17,268 nucleotides of DNA from JAFARE01 sp035566535. GTDB taxonomy: Bacteria > Chloroflexota > Dormibacteria > Aeolococcales > Aeolococcaceae. Below, one piece after another: positions 7,711 to 14,707 of the stretch. The translations under genes and the position numbers were made by a program. The stretch lies in the NCBI GenBank assembly GCA_035566535.1, contig DATMRA010000154.1:1-17268 (forward strand). The letters are read 5' to 3'. The notes beneath the pieces are model-generated. The model ran no database searches. It saw nothing but the letters and a program-made list of their open reading frames with translations, and was not told the DNA's origin. Each line of letters opens with the position of its first letter. The first letter of the stretch is position 1.

Positions 7711-8475
7711 ATGGTCACACCGATGGTTCGGGCCGAAGCTGTCCACAAGAGGTTCGGCCGCCTCGAAGTCCTGCGCGGGGTCGATCTCGACGTCTACCCG
7801 AGGGAAGTGCTGTGCATGATCGGACCTTCGGGGTCTGGCAAGAGCACCTTTCTCCGCTGCATCAACCATTTGGAGAAGATCGACGCGGGCAAGCTCTACG
7901 TCGATGGCGAGCTTGTCGGCTATCAGCAGCGCGGCGACAAGATCTATGAGTTGCCCGATCGTGATGTTTGCCGCAAGCGATCCGAGATCGGCATGGTCTT
8001 TCAACGCTTCAACCTCTTTCCGCACCTGACCGCGCTTGAAAACGTCATCGAGGCGCCGCTGAGGGTGAAGAAGGAGTCGCGCGCGGACGTGCTGGCGCGG
8101 GGCCGGCAATTGCTCGAGCGTGTCGGCCTCGCCGACAAGGTAGACGTCTACCCGAACCAGCTCTCCGGCGGGCAGCAGCAGCGGGTTGCGATCGCTCGCG
8201 CGCTTGCGATGCAACCAAAGCTGATGCTGTTCGATGAGCCGACGTCGGCACTGGACCCCGAGCTCGTGGGCGATGTGCTCGACGTCATGCGTGCTCTCGC
8301 CGAGGATGGGATGACCATGGTTGTCGTCACCCACGAGATGGGCTTCGCCCGTGAGGTGGGCGACGCGCTCGTGTTCATGGACGGCGGCGTGATCGTCGAA
8401 GTGGGGAAGCCTCGAGAGGTGCTCGCCAATCCGCAGCACGAACGGACCAAGTTGTTCCTCGCGAAGGTTCTCTAG
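7711..8475 (+). CDS. Amino acid ABC transporter ATP-binding protein (GlnQ/HisP type)
   Basis: Cytoplasmic ATPase that drives the importer. 254 residues, standard length. Walker A GPSGSGKST (38-46), Q-loop VFQRFNLFPHLT (97-107), signature LSGGQQQR (151-158), Walker B LMLFDEPTSAL (171-181) and switch His208 in VVVTHEMGFA; this last string is typical of the polar amino acid subfamily. An insertion YQQRGDKIYELPDRDVCRKR (71-90) is a little longer than in GlnQ. ATG 7711 lies 7 bases after the permease stop; ATG 7723 is an alternative start, and the frame extends upstream into the permease gene without added conservation. No strong SD, so translation is probably coupled to the permease. Confidence 0.95.
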   Translation: MVTPMVRAEAVHKRFGRLEVLRGVDLDVYPREVLCMIGPSGSGKSTFLRCINHLEKIDAGKLYVDGELVGYQQRGDKIYELPDRDVCRKRSEIGMVFQRFNLFPHLTALENVIEAPLRVKKESRADVLARGRQLLERVGLADKVDVYPNQLSGGQQQRVAIARALAMQPKLMLFDEPTSALDPELVGDVLDVMRALAEDGMTMVVVTHEMGFAREVGDALVFMDGGVIVEVGKPREVLANPQHERTKLFLAKVL

Positions 8476-8485
8476 CCTGTTGGTC

Positions 8486-8491
8486 TAGAAT
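8486..8491 (+). promoter_or_regulatory. Candidate -10 box TAGAAT of the BNR-repeat secreted protein gene
   Basis: TAGAAT lies 35 bases before ATG 8527, in the 51-base gap after the ABC operon. It sits in a small inverted pair CTAG...CTAG. It would give a short leader carrying the strong SD GGAAGGGA (8510-8517). No obvious -35. Confidence 0.4.
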
Positions 8492-8526
8492 CAAGGCTCG
8501 GCTCGCTCAGGAAGGGAGATTCAGGG

Positions 8527-10311
8527 ATGCACGTGCGCGGAAGCCACATTCTCGCCGTCGCGCTCTCGGTGACGGCTGCGGTCGGCATCGTCAGTGTTGC
8601 GCGAGCGGGCGCGCCGGCCGGTCCGGTCGTCATACGCGACACGCAGGCATCAACGGACACATACGGCGCCACCCTGGCGGCACCGGTGCAACCCAACACG
8701 GAGATCGAACCCTCGATCGCCGTCAACCCGGCGGACCCCAGAAACGTCGTCAGCGCGTTCCAGGTCGGGCGCGTCGACGCCGGCGGCGACGCGGACAACG
8801 GCTTCGCCACAAGCTTCGACAGCGGCCAGACGTGGACGTACGGCAACCTGCCGTCCATCACCAAGTCGGCACCTGGATGTCCGAACGCCAACCTCGCCGG
8901 CTGCGCGTTCGACAGAGCATCGGACGCGGTGGTCACGTTCGGCGCAGACCCCGCGAATCCGGGCCACTACCTCGTATACGTGAGCTCGCTTGTCTTCGAC
9001 GACACGTCGGCCAATGCGCTCCCCAGTGGCATGGCGGTGAACGTGTCGAAAGACGGCGGCGCCACCTGGAGCGACGGGGTCATCCTGGAACAGGACAGCC
9101 TCGGCGGCCTCAACGACAAGAACTGGATCGTCGTCGACAACGGCACCGGGACGGGTCACCACACGGGGCGTGTGTACGTCGTGTGGGACCGCGTCGTCCC
9201 GATCGTTTACTCGTACTGCGACCCGGATAACGCGTTCAATGTCGTGACCGGCAAAGGATGCGACAAGCTCGCCAACTGGTCCAATGCCAACGGCAATGGC
9301 TTCTACGTGCTCTTCCCGGGGCAGGGCATCGGAACAATGCCGGTCGTGCTCAACGACGGCAGTCTTGGTGTCATCTTCAACTCGCTCACATCCAATCCAT
9401 GTCCGCCGCCGGCGAATCCGACGGACCAGCCGAACTGCGTGGTTGGCGGCAGCAACATCGAGTGGGGCCGGATTCCCGGTGCCGGCTCGGCAGTCTGGCC
9501 GGCGAACTTCGCACCCACGACGTTCGCGCCGGTGACGATCGCGAACTACGAAAGCAACGGGGTGACCGGGCAGCGCGCCGGCACGCTTCCTCAGGTTGCT
9601 TACGACGCGACGCGCAACGAGGTCTTCGTGTGCTGGGAGGACAACCGGTTTCGAACTGACGGCGGAACCGCCGCGGGGAGCGGCCTGTCCAACCAGAACG
9701 ACGCCGTCATCGCCTATTCGCAACCGGACATCACGGGCGTCCCGGGCCTGACCTGGTCGGCGCCCGTCCGCGTGAACAACGACGCCACGGGCGACTTCAT
9801 CGACCATTACAACACGACGATCGCAGTGGGACAGGATGGCATCCTGCGTGTCGCGTACCGGCAGCGCTCCGAGCCTGCGAACTTTGATCCTGCGTCCGCC
9901 TTCTACCCGATCGACACGTACTACCAGGAGTCGAACACCGCGACCCCGACGTCCGCGTCGTTCAGCACCCCGCTCCGCGCCGATCTCGGTCAAAACACCG
10001 TGAACCCGCAATTCGGCGCCTTCTCGCGCAATGGGCTGTTCGAAGGCGATTACGAGCAGGTCGCAGCCGGCGGCAGTGATCAGTCCTACATCACGCGCGA
10101 CGAGGCGTATGCGGGATCGGCATCCACTTGCACGACCGGGTTCCTGAACCCGCAGCCGTGCCAGAACCAGCAGACATGGGTCGCGTTCCTCGCGCCGCCG
10201 CCGGGAGTGCAGACACCCGAGACGCGGTTCATCCCAGCACTCGCGGTCGCGGGTTTTGGCGCCGCATTGCTGGCGTGGAGGCGGCTTCGCGCTAGGGCTC
10301 GATCCAACTGA
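8527..10311 (+). CDS. Secreted BNR/Asp-box (sialidase-like beta-propeller) protein with C-terminal membrane anchor
   Basis: 594 residues, exported and probably held on the outer face of the membrane. Signal peptide 1-27 ending ARA. Two Asp boxes, SFDSGQTW (96-103) and SKDGGATW (174-181), plus repeated EPSIAVNP, QVAYDATRNEVFVCWEDNR and TTIAVGQDG strands suggest a six-bladed sialidase-like propeller. I see no full set of sialidase catalytic residues (Arg triad, Tyr/Glu), so enzymatic activity is not shown. The last 29 residues form a hydrophobic helix followed by an Arg-rich tail (AWRRLRARARS), like sorting signals that keep secreted proteins in the membrane. Many Cys pairs fit an extracellular protein. 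Start ATG is decided by SD GGAAGGGA 9 bases upstream. Alone in its transcription unit. Confidence 0.82.
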   Translation: MHVRGSHILAVALSVTAAVGIVSVARAGAPAGPVVIRDTQASTDTYGATLAAPVQPNTEIEPSIAVNPADPRNVVSAFQVGRVDAGGDADNGFATSFDSGQTWTYGNLPSITKSAPGCPNANLAGCAFDRASDAVVTFGADPANPGHYLVYVSSLVFDDTSANALPSGMAVNVSKDGGATWSDGVILEQDSLGGLNDKNWIVVDNGTGTGHHTGRVYVVWDRVVPIVYSYCDPDNAFNVVTGKGCDKLANWSNANGNGFYVLFPGQGIGTMPVVLNDGSLGVIFNSLTSNPCPPPANPTDQPNCVVGGSNIEWGRIPGAGSAVWPANFAPTTFAPVTIANYESNGVTGQRAGTLPQVAYDATRNEVFVCWEDNRFRTDGGTAAGSGLSNQNDAVIAYSQPDITGVPGLTWSAPVRVNNDATGDFIDHYNTTIAVGQDGILRVAYRQRSEPANFDPASAFYPIDTYYQESNTATPTSASFSTPLRADLGQNTVNPQFGAFSRNGLFEGDYEQVAAGGSDQSYITRDEAYAGSASTCTTGFLNPQPCQNQQTWVAFLAPPPGVQTPETRFIPALAVAGFGAALLAWRRLRARARSN

Positions 10312-10374
10312 GCATCTGATCGGGTTCCGCTGTCCGCATCGCCTGAGCGCGTGCTAGATGCGATGCTCTGAGGA

Positions 10375-10887
10375 ATGGGCGACGATCTGACGCCGGGCGA
10401 GCGGTTCCACGACGCGGAGTCGTGGGAGGCGGCCCACGTGGAAGGCCCGCATATCTGGCGGACGCTGGGCTACCGGCGCGTGGACTGGCAGCCCGGCTCG
10501 ACCACGATCGAATGGAACGCGATACCCGAGTACTGCTTCCCCACCGCGGACGGCCCTGTCGTGCAGGGCGGCCTGGTCACTGCGCTCCTCGACGCAGCCA
10601 TGGGTGGTGCGTGCTGGACCGTGCTCGACCACGACCAGGTGTTTCTCACGGCGGACCTGCGCGTTGAATTCCTGCGCACCTCGCGTCCCGGACGGTTGCG
10701 CGCAACTGGTGTGGTGGTGCGGCGCACGCGCCGCGTCGTGTTCTGCTCTGCGGAGATGCACGACCCGGACAACCGCGTGCTCGCCACCAGCCGTTGTACC
10801 CAGGTGATCCTGCCCAACCAGGGCCCATACGGTCGATACGGTGCGACAGATGTGTCGGGAGCGCCACCAGAGGATGCTCGTGGCTGA
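10375..10887 (+). CDS. Hotdog-fold thioesterase (PaaI-like)
   Basis: Probably hydrolyses an acyl-CoA thioester in the cytoplasm. 170 residues. A single hotdog domain spans about 28-148: PVVQGGLVTALLDAAMGGAC is the central helix motif (Q64-G65-G66 where PaaI has His-Gly-Gly, and Asp73 at the catalytic acidic position), followed by the TADLRVEFLRTSRPGRLRATG strand pair and CSAEMHDPDNRVLATS. Gln for His in the HGG motif occurs in related families and may change substrate preference. ATG 10375 is the only good start, because the next ATG upstream (10363) meets TGA; GAGGA abuts it. The 3' end overlaps the acyl-CoA synthetase start by 8 bases, suggesting the two act on the same thioester pool. Confidence 0.85.
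   Translation: MGDDLTPGERFHDAESWEAAHVEGPHIWRTLGYRRVDWQPGSTTIEWNAIPEYCFPTADGPVVQGGLVTALLDAAMGGACWTVLDHDQVFLTADLRVEFLRTSRPGRLRATGVVVRRTRRVVFCSAEMHDPDNRVLATSRCTQVILPNQGPYGRYGATDVSGAPPEDARG
10869..10873 (+). promoter_or_regulatory. SD AGAGG that favours GTG 10880 as synthetase start
   Basis: AGAGG ends 6 bases before GTG 10880, ideal spacing, but directly abuts ATG 10874 in the same frame. It lies inside the last codons of the thioesterase gene, consistent with translational coupling. Confidence 0.55.
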
Positions 10888-12439
10888 TCAGACGCCGCCG
10901 GCGAGCCTGGCTCGACTGGCAGACGAAGCCTTCTCGCGCAACGGTGATCACGATGCGCTGATCTTCGAGGAGCGCACATACCGCGCCGCCGAGCTCGTGG
11001 AGCGCGCACGGCGCGCCGCGGCCGGGCTGACAGCACTCGGCGTGCAGCGCGGGGACCGCGTCGCCGTGGTGATGGCCAACTGCCCCGAGGTCCTGATCAC
11101 CTACAACGCCATTTGGCGGGCCGGTGCGGTGGTGACACCGGTGGTGTTCTTGGTGCCGCCTCCGGAGCTGCGCCACATCCTTGTCGATTCCGGTGCGGTT
11201 GCCGTGGTGACCACGACCGAGCTGCTGGGCAACGTGCAGATGGCCGCGGATGGGACCGACTCGGTGCGGCACATCGTGGTCGCCGGCGAACTGGACCCAA
11301 CCGCGGCGGACCCGCGGTTGGTTTCGTTTGCCACGGTAGAGGCCCACGCGGAACAGCCACTGCAGGACGTGGCCGCCAGTGCACTCGCTGCGGTGATGTA
11401 CACCGGTGGCACAACCGGCCGCGCGAAGGGCGTCATGCTCACGCACCACAACCTCGCGACATGCGGCAGGAGCCTGTGGGAGGTGGCCCACGTCCCCGGC
11501 ATCACCGTCAGCCTTACGCCGCTTCCGCTGTCGCACGCCTACGGCATGATCGTCGTCGTCGCCGGCATGCACGAGGTTGAGCCTGGTCTGGCGGTGGTGC
11601 AGCGATGGTTCAACCCGGCGGAATGGATCGCCCTGTGCGAACGGCATCGTGTACAGCGGTCCAGCCTCGTCCCCGCGATGATCCAGATGCTGCTTGCTGA
11701 GCCGCTCGAGGATGCCGACCTCTCCTCGCTGCGATATGTCGGCAGCGGCGCGGCACCGCTGGCCGAGGACGTGCTGCGTGAGTTCGAGCGCCGGGTGCCT
11801 GGCTGCGAGATCCACGAAGGTTATGGGTGCACCGAGAGCGGCGCGGTCATCTCGGCGAACCCACCCGGACGCCGTCGCGTGGGCAGCGTCGGGCTGCCGA
11901 TCCGCGATTACACGGTGCGTGTCATCGACGAGCGCGACGAGCCGCTCCCGCCCGGCCAGGACGGCGAGATCTGCGTGCGCGGCCCCGGCGTGATGCTGGG
12001 ATATTGGAACGCCGCGCATGAGACCGCGGCTGCGCTGCGCGGAGACTGGTTGCACACCGGGGACATCGGCCACGTGGACAGCGACGGTTATCTGTACATC
12101 GTGGACCGCAAGAAGGACCTGATCCTTCGCGGCGGGTTCAACGTGTTTCCACGCGACGTGGAGGATGTTCTGCTGTCGCATCCCGACGTCGAGATGGCCG
12201 GCGTTGTGGGTCGGCCGGATGCGCGACTGGGGGAGGAGGTTGTTGCGTTTGTGAGTCTCCGCGCCGGCGCGACTGCCGGGGCCGAGGACCTCGTGGGCTT
12301 CGCGCGCGCACGGCTCGCAGCCACGAAGTATCCGCGCGAGATTCACATCGTCGCGTCGATCCCGTTGACCAGTGTGGGCAAGCTCGACCGCAAGGCGCTG
12401 CGCGCGCAGCTGGCCGGCCGCGAGACGCAGCCTATCTAG
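10880..12439 (+). CDS. Acyl-CoA synthetase (AMP-forming, ANL superfamily)
   Basis: Activates a carboxylic acid with ATP, then forms its CoA thioester. 519 residues, typical length. N-domain: phosphate loop TGGTTGRAKG (175-184), LPLSHAYG (216-223) and A5 motif EGYGCTES (313-320). Hinge and C-domain: GEICVRGPGVMLGYW (362-376), LHTGDIG (391-397), DRKKDLILRGGFNVFP (409-424) and catalytic Lys501 in TSVGKLDR. This pattern fits long- or medium-chain fatty acid or aromatic acid CoA ligases; the acid itself cannot be told. GTG 10880 is chosen for SD spacing; ATG 10874 would add two residues. It overlaps the thioesterase upstream by 8 bases and the convergent membrane protein downstream by 8 bases. Confidence 0.95.
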   Translation: MADQTPPASLARLADEAFSRNGDHDALIFEERTYRAAELVERARRAAAGLTALGVQRGDRVAVVMANCPEVLITYNAIWRAGAVVTPVVFLVPPPELRHILVDSGAVAVVTTTELLGNVQMAADGTDSVRHIVVAGELDPTAADPRLVSFATVEAHAEQPLQDVAASALAAVMYTGGTTGRAKGVMLTHHNLATCGRSLWEVAHVPGITVSLTPLPLSHAYGMIVVVAGMHEVEPGLAVVQRWFNPAEWIALCERHRVQRSSLVPAMIQMLLAEPLEDADLSSLRYVGSGAAPLAEDVLREFERRVPGCEIHEGYGCTESGAVISANPPGRRRVGSVGLPIRDYTVRVIDERDEPLPPGQDGEICVRGPGVMLGYWNAAHETAAALRGDWLHTGDIGHVDSDGYLYIVDRKKDLILRGGFNVFPRDVEDVLLSHPDVEMAGVVGRPDARLGEEVVAFVSLRAGATAGAEDLVGFARARLAATKYPREIHIVASIPLTSVGKLDRKALRAQLAGRETQPI

Positions 12440-12896
12440 CGGTCAGTATCTGAACGACGTTCTGCAATGGCGCGAACAGGCTGATCGCGAACGCGAGCGT
12501 CAGCGCCAGTCTCGCGTGACGAGCCGGCAGGCGCATCATCGCCAGCACGCACACCAGCGTGATCGCGAGCAACTTGAGAGCCCCGACTGTCGCGGGCTGC
12601 GTGACGGCGGCGCGCATCAGGCCGTTGGCCTCGTACAACGAATGCCGCGACAACGCCATCGCGGTTGTCACCGTGTCGGCCACCTGGCAGAGCATCGCTC
12701 CCACGAAGAGCGATAGCGAAGCCCGATTCGCGAGGTTATCCATAAGATGGCCCGTGTGCCGCCGGAACGCGCTGGCGCGCGGCGGCTGCGGGTCGACCTC
12801 CACTTCCACCCGCGCCGGGTAGACCGTGCGCAGACGATCGACTGTTGCGTAGGCGCGCCCAGTCGTGGACGTTTCCGATTGCCCCGTAATCCCCAC
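12432..12896 (-). CDS. DUF5658-like small membrane protein
   Basis: Likely integral membrane protein of unknown role. The C-terminal ~90 residues form three or four hydrophobic segments with QVADTVTTAMALSRHSLYEANGLM, which matches the DUF5658 pattern (Asp-x-x-Thr-Thr, then Glu-Ala-Asn-x-Leu-Met). Start is uncertain. GTG 12896 (154 residues) follows GGGAGAGAAGGGG, a good SD, and has TACACT (12942-12947) as possible -10 box further up; its N-terminal ~50 residues are polar and charged and show high G/C third positions. ATG 12743 (103 residues) lacks any SD or -10 box but would begin just before the membrane core. It meets the acyl-CoA synthetase tail to tail, overlapping by 8 bases. Confidence 0.65.
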   Translation of the reverse strand: MGITGQSETSTTGRAYATVDRLRTVYPARVEVEVDPQPPRASAFRRHTGHLMDNLANRASLSLFVGAMLCQVADTVTTAMALSRHSLYEANGLMRAAVTQPATVGALKLLAITLVCVLAMMRLPARHARLALTLAFAISLFAPLQNVVQILTAR

Positions 12897-12980
12897 TTCC
12901 CCTTCTCTCCCAAAACGCCGCGATCCCTTCGAACCCATCGAAGTGTACGCGATGTGCTGCCGCCGTGTGAAGCCCCGGGT

Positions 12981-13056
12981 TGGTGGAGCGGAGGGGATTC
13001 GAACCCCTGACCTCTGCCGTGCGAGGGCAGCGCTCTCCCAGCTGAGCTACCGCCCC
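12981..13056 (-). tRNA. tRNA-Ala(CGC)
   Basis: 76 bases including an encoded CCA. Acceptor GGGGCGG pairs with CCGCTCC, giving the G3-U70 wobble that marks tRNA-Ala. D arm GCTCAGCTGGGAGAGC, anticodon arm CTGCC-CTCGCAC-GGCAG with anticodon CGC (reads GCG), and T arm with GGTTCGAATCC. All stems close. Confidence 0.97.
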
Positions 13057-13084
13057 GATTCCATCCATCTCGAGGCGCTCCGGC

Positions 13085-13112
13085 AGTATATGACCGAGGG
13101 CGGCGGGGTCAG
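13085..13112 (-). promoter_or_regulatory. Promoter of tRNA-Ala(CGC)
   Basis: Minus-strand CTGACC (13107-13112) as -35 and TATACT (13085-13090) as -10 with a 16-base spacer, 28 bases upstream of the tRNA 5' end. The -35 overlaps the stop codon of the response regulator gene. Confidence 0.55.
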
Positions 13113-13492
13113 ACGGAGATGCCACGCTCGGCAAAGAACGTTTTCACGGCTTCGGCGAGCGTCGGGAGGTTGAAAGGCTTGGGCAGCAGGCCGTCGGCAC
13201 CGGCGTCGCGTGCCGCTTCGGCCTCTTCGCTGAGAGCGCTGAACATGAGGACCGGCGTCTGCGACGTCGCAGCGTTCGCGCGAATGCGCCTGCACGCTTC
13301 GATGCCGTCAATGCCCGGCATCATGATGTCCAGGATGATCAGGTCGGGGGGGTTCGCTGCCGCGGTCTCAACGGCCGCCTCGCCGTCGGAAACGGTGTCC
13401 ATCTCGTAACCCTCGAGGTCGAGATACCGAGAGACCACCTGGAGCACGCGCGGGTCGTCGTCAGCAAGCAAAATTCTCGGCCGACCACCCAT
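13109..13492 (-). CDS. Single-domain response regulator (receiver only)
   Basis: Phosphorylation-controlled signalling protein without an output domain, 127 residues. Receiver residues are all present: acidic pair Asp11/Asp12 in LLADDDPRV, phospho-acceptor Asp55 in LIILDIMMPG, Ser85 in VLMFSAL, and Lys105 in LLPKPF. With no DNA-binding domain it should act by protein contact or in a phosphorelay. No histidine kinase is in the window. ATG 13490-13492 is favoured because TACCAT lies 7 bases upstream; ATG 13501 would add three residues but sits inside that box. It is divergent from the CcsA-like gene (134 bases between starts) and is followed on the same strand by tRNA-Ala(CGC). Confidence 0.9.
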   Translation of the reverse strand: MGGRPRILLADDDPRVLQVVSRYLDLEGYEMDTVSDGEAAVETAAANPPDLIILDIMMPGIDGIEACRRIRANAATSQTPVLMFSALSEEAEAARDAGADGLLPKPFNLPTLAEAVKTFFAERGISV

Positions 13493-13499
13493 GGGCCAC

Positions 13500-13505
13500 A
13501 TGGTA
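13500..13505 (-). promoter_or_regulatory. -10-like box TACCAT for response regulator
   Basis: Minus-strand TACCAT, 7 bases before ATG 13492; no SD. The same hexamer at the same distance precedes tRNA-Ala(GGC). No -35 seen. Confidence 0.4.
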
Positions 13506-13609
13506 CGGGCGGGCCGTCGAAACGGCGCATCGGACGGCGTTCCTTTACAGAGGCGCGGCAGACGTCGCAGGCCGCTCGCCTTTGCGGCTGCGGCGTTACA
13601 ACCCCTGGC

Positions 13610-13615
13610 TATACT
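13610..13615 (+). promoter_or_regulatory. -10-like box TATACT for cytochrome c biogenesis gene
   Basis: TATACT lies 11 bases before ATG 13627, giving a leader of a few bases at most. No SD is present between them. The -35 region is unclear. Confidence 0.45.
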
Positions 13616-13626
13616 CCGCCCTGACC

Positions 13627-14577
13627 ATGGGCAGCACCCCGGCATCGCTCGTCCTGTTCGGCGTCGCGGTGGGTGCGTACTGCATCGCGCTCGTCGCCTT
13701 CGTCCTCCATCTGGCGTTTCGACGCCGCTTCCTGGGCGACATCGGGATGGGCTTCGTGCTGTTGGGCTGGCCGTTGCACTTCGCGTCGATATTCACCCGT
13801 GCATTCGAAGCCGGTCACTGGCCACTGGGCAACATGTATGAGTACTCCACGGGGATCGCCTTTGTCATCGTCACGGTGTGCGTCGTGCTGATGGTGCGCG
13901 CCCGCATGCGCCTCATCGGACTGCCCGCCATGATCGTCGCGATCTCGCTGATGGGCGTGGCGTACATGCTGTATGTACCACCCGGTCAGCTCGTGCCTGC
14001 GCTGCACAGCTACTGGCTCACGATTCACGTGACGTCGATGGCGACTTCGTCGGCAATCCTCAGCTTCTCGTTCTTCTTCGGCATGGCCTACCTGGCCCGG
14101 CGTTGGGCCGATCAGCGGATGCTGGCGGTCGCCACGGCTCCGGCCACGAGTGGCATGGGCGGGGGTGCAGCCACGCTCGCGCTCGGCGGCGGCGGAGGCG
14201 GCGCCGGCGCCGGACTGAGTGGTCCGCTGGGTGCTGTCGGCGATCGCGTGCGCCGCATCCTTCCGTCGGCCGCGTCGCTCGACATGTGGAGCTATCGCTT
14301 CGTGATGATCGGTTTTCCGATCTGGTCATTCGGGGTGATTTGCGGCGCCATCTGGGGCGAACACGCGTGGGGACGGTACTGGGGGTGGGATCCGAAGGAG
14401 ACATTCGCGTTCATCACGTGGGTGGTGTTCGCCATCTACCTGCACGCGCGCGTGACCTACGGGTGGAAGGAGAAGCGCGCTGCCGTCATCACGGCTTTCG
14501 GGTTCGCGGCGATTCTCTTCACGCTGTACGCAGTGAACCTTTGGATCGCCGGCCTGCACTCATACGCACGGGCCTAG
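13627..14577 (+). CDS. ccsB: Cytochrome c biogenesis protein, CcsA/CcsB (ResC) type
   Basis: Membrane haem handler of System II that exports haem for attachment to apocytochrome c. 316 residues, about eight helices. Key marks are GHWPLGNMYE (63-72), the tryptophan-rich haem motif YWGWDPKE (251-258), and conserved His candidates at 51, 127, 134 and 272. A Gly-rich loop, GMGGGAATLALGGGGGGAG (about 176-194), lies between helices and is longer than usual. ATG 13627 is chosen because the hydrophobic start follows it and TATACT is just upstream; TTG 13582 would add 15 polar residues across that box. The System II partner Ccs1/ResB is not in the window. Convergent with the bS22-like gene, with a palindrome between. 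Confidence 0.92.
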   Translation: MGSTPASLVLFGVAVGAYCIALVAFVLHLAFRRRFLGDIGMGFVLLGWPLHFASIFTRAFEAGHWPLGNMYEYSTGIAFVIVTVCVVLMVRARMRLIGLPAMIVAISLMGVAYMLYVPPGQLVPALHSYWLTIHVTSMATSSAILSFSFFFGMAYLARRWADQRMLAVATAPATSGMGGGAATLALGGGGGGAGAGLSGPLGAVGDRVRRILPSAASLDMWSYRFVMIGFPIWSFGVICGAIWGEHAWGRYWGWDPKETFAFITWVVFAIYLHARVTYGWKEKRAAVITAFGFAAILFTLYAVNLWIAGLHSYARA

Positions 14578-14592
14578 GGACGCAAGGACGAA

Positions 14593-14610
14593 GACGCACC
14601 TAGGTGCGTC
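14593..14610. terminator. Perfect 18-base palindrome between convergent genes
   Basis: GACGCACCTAGGTGCGTC is its own reverse complement. It lies 16 bases after the ccsB-like stop and covers the stop codon of the bS22-like gene, so it could form a hairpin at the end of both transcripts. No T-run follows, so termination by it is unproven. Confidence 0.45.
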
Positions 14611-14692
14611 GCTGCCACCTCGTCTTCTTGAGCATCTTCTTATGCTTATGCTTGCGCATCTTCTTGCGGCGCTTCTTGACGACAGAACCCAC
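14600..14692 (-). CDS. bS22-like (AURKAIP1/COX24-domain) 30-residue basic protein
   Basis: Probable small-subunit ribosomal miniprotein. The 30-residue product begins VGSVVKKRRKKMRKHKHKK and ends LLKKTR-like (MLKKTRWQRRT); more than half its residues are Lys, Arg or His. The GSVxKKRRKxMxKxKHxKxLxKTRxQRR pattern matches the bS22 protein known in mycobacterial ribosomes and annotated as AURKAIP1/COX24 domain in many high-G+C bacteria. GTG start at 14690-14692 with no SD; TATAGT lies 9 bases upstream and overlaps the stop codon of the HIT gene. It follows that gene by 10 bases, so it could be both cotranscribed and expressed alone. Gene finders usually miss it because of its size. Confidence 0.88.
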   Translation of the reverse strand: MGSVVKKRRKKMRKHKHKKMLKKTRWQRRT

Positions 14693-14701
14693 GGCGCAGG
14701 G

Positions 14702-14707
14702 ACTATA
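14702..14707 (-). promoter_or_regulatory. -10-like box TATAGT for bS22-like gene
   Basis: Minus-strand TATAGT, 9 bases before GTG 14692. It includes the TAG stop of the HIT gene. Close to the TATAAT consensus; no -35 found. Confidence 0.45.

Noticed and set aside
5448..7748. 766-residue open frame on the minus strand across the ABC importer genes
   Set aside because: It is antisense to three well-supported transporter genes; its Arg/Asp/His-rich translation has no recognisable domain and arises from third-position G+C bias.
8650..10011. 453-residue minus-strand open frame inside the BNR protein gene
   Set aside because: Antisense shadow: low-complexity Val/Arg/Asp translation, while the plus strand has signal peptide, Asp boxes and a good SD.
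10646..12346. 566-residue minus-strand open frame across the acyl-CoA synthetase
   Set aside because: Antisense to a gene with all ANL motifs; the translation shows His/Arg-rich composition without a domain.
12981..13056. Integration site of a mobile element at tRNA-Ala
   Set aside because: No integrase gene and no second copy of the tRNA 3' end as a direct repeat nearby; the neighbouring genes look like ordinary chromosomal genes.
13878..14603. 241-residue plus-strand open frame overlapping the ccsB-like gene
   Set aside because: Shadow frame rich in Arg/His; the ccsB-like frame has the helices and the WDPKE haem motif.
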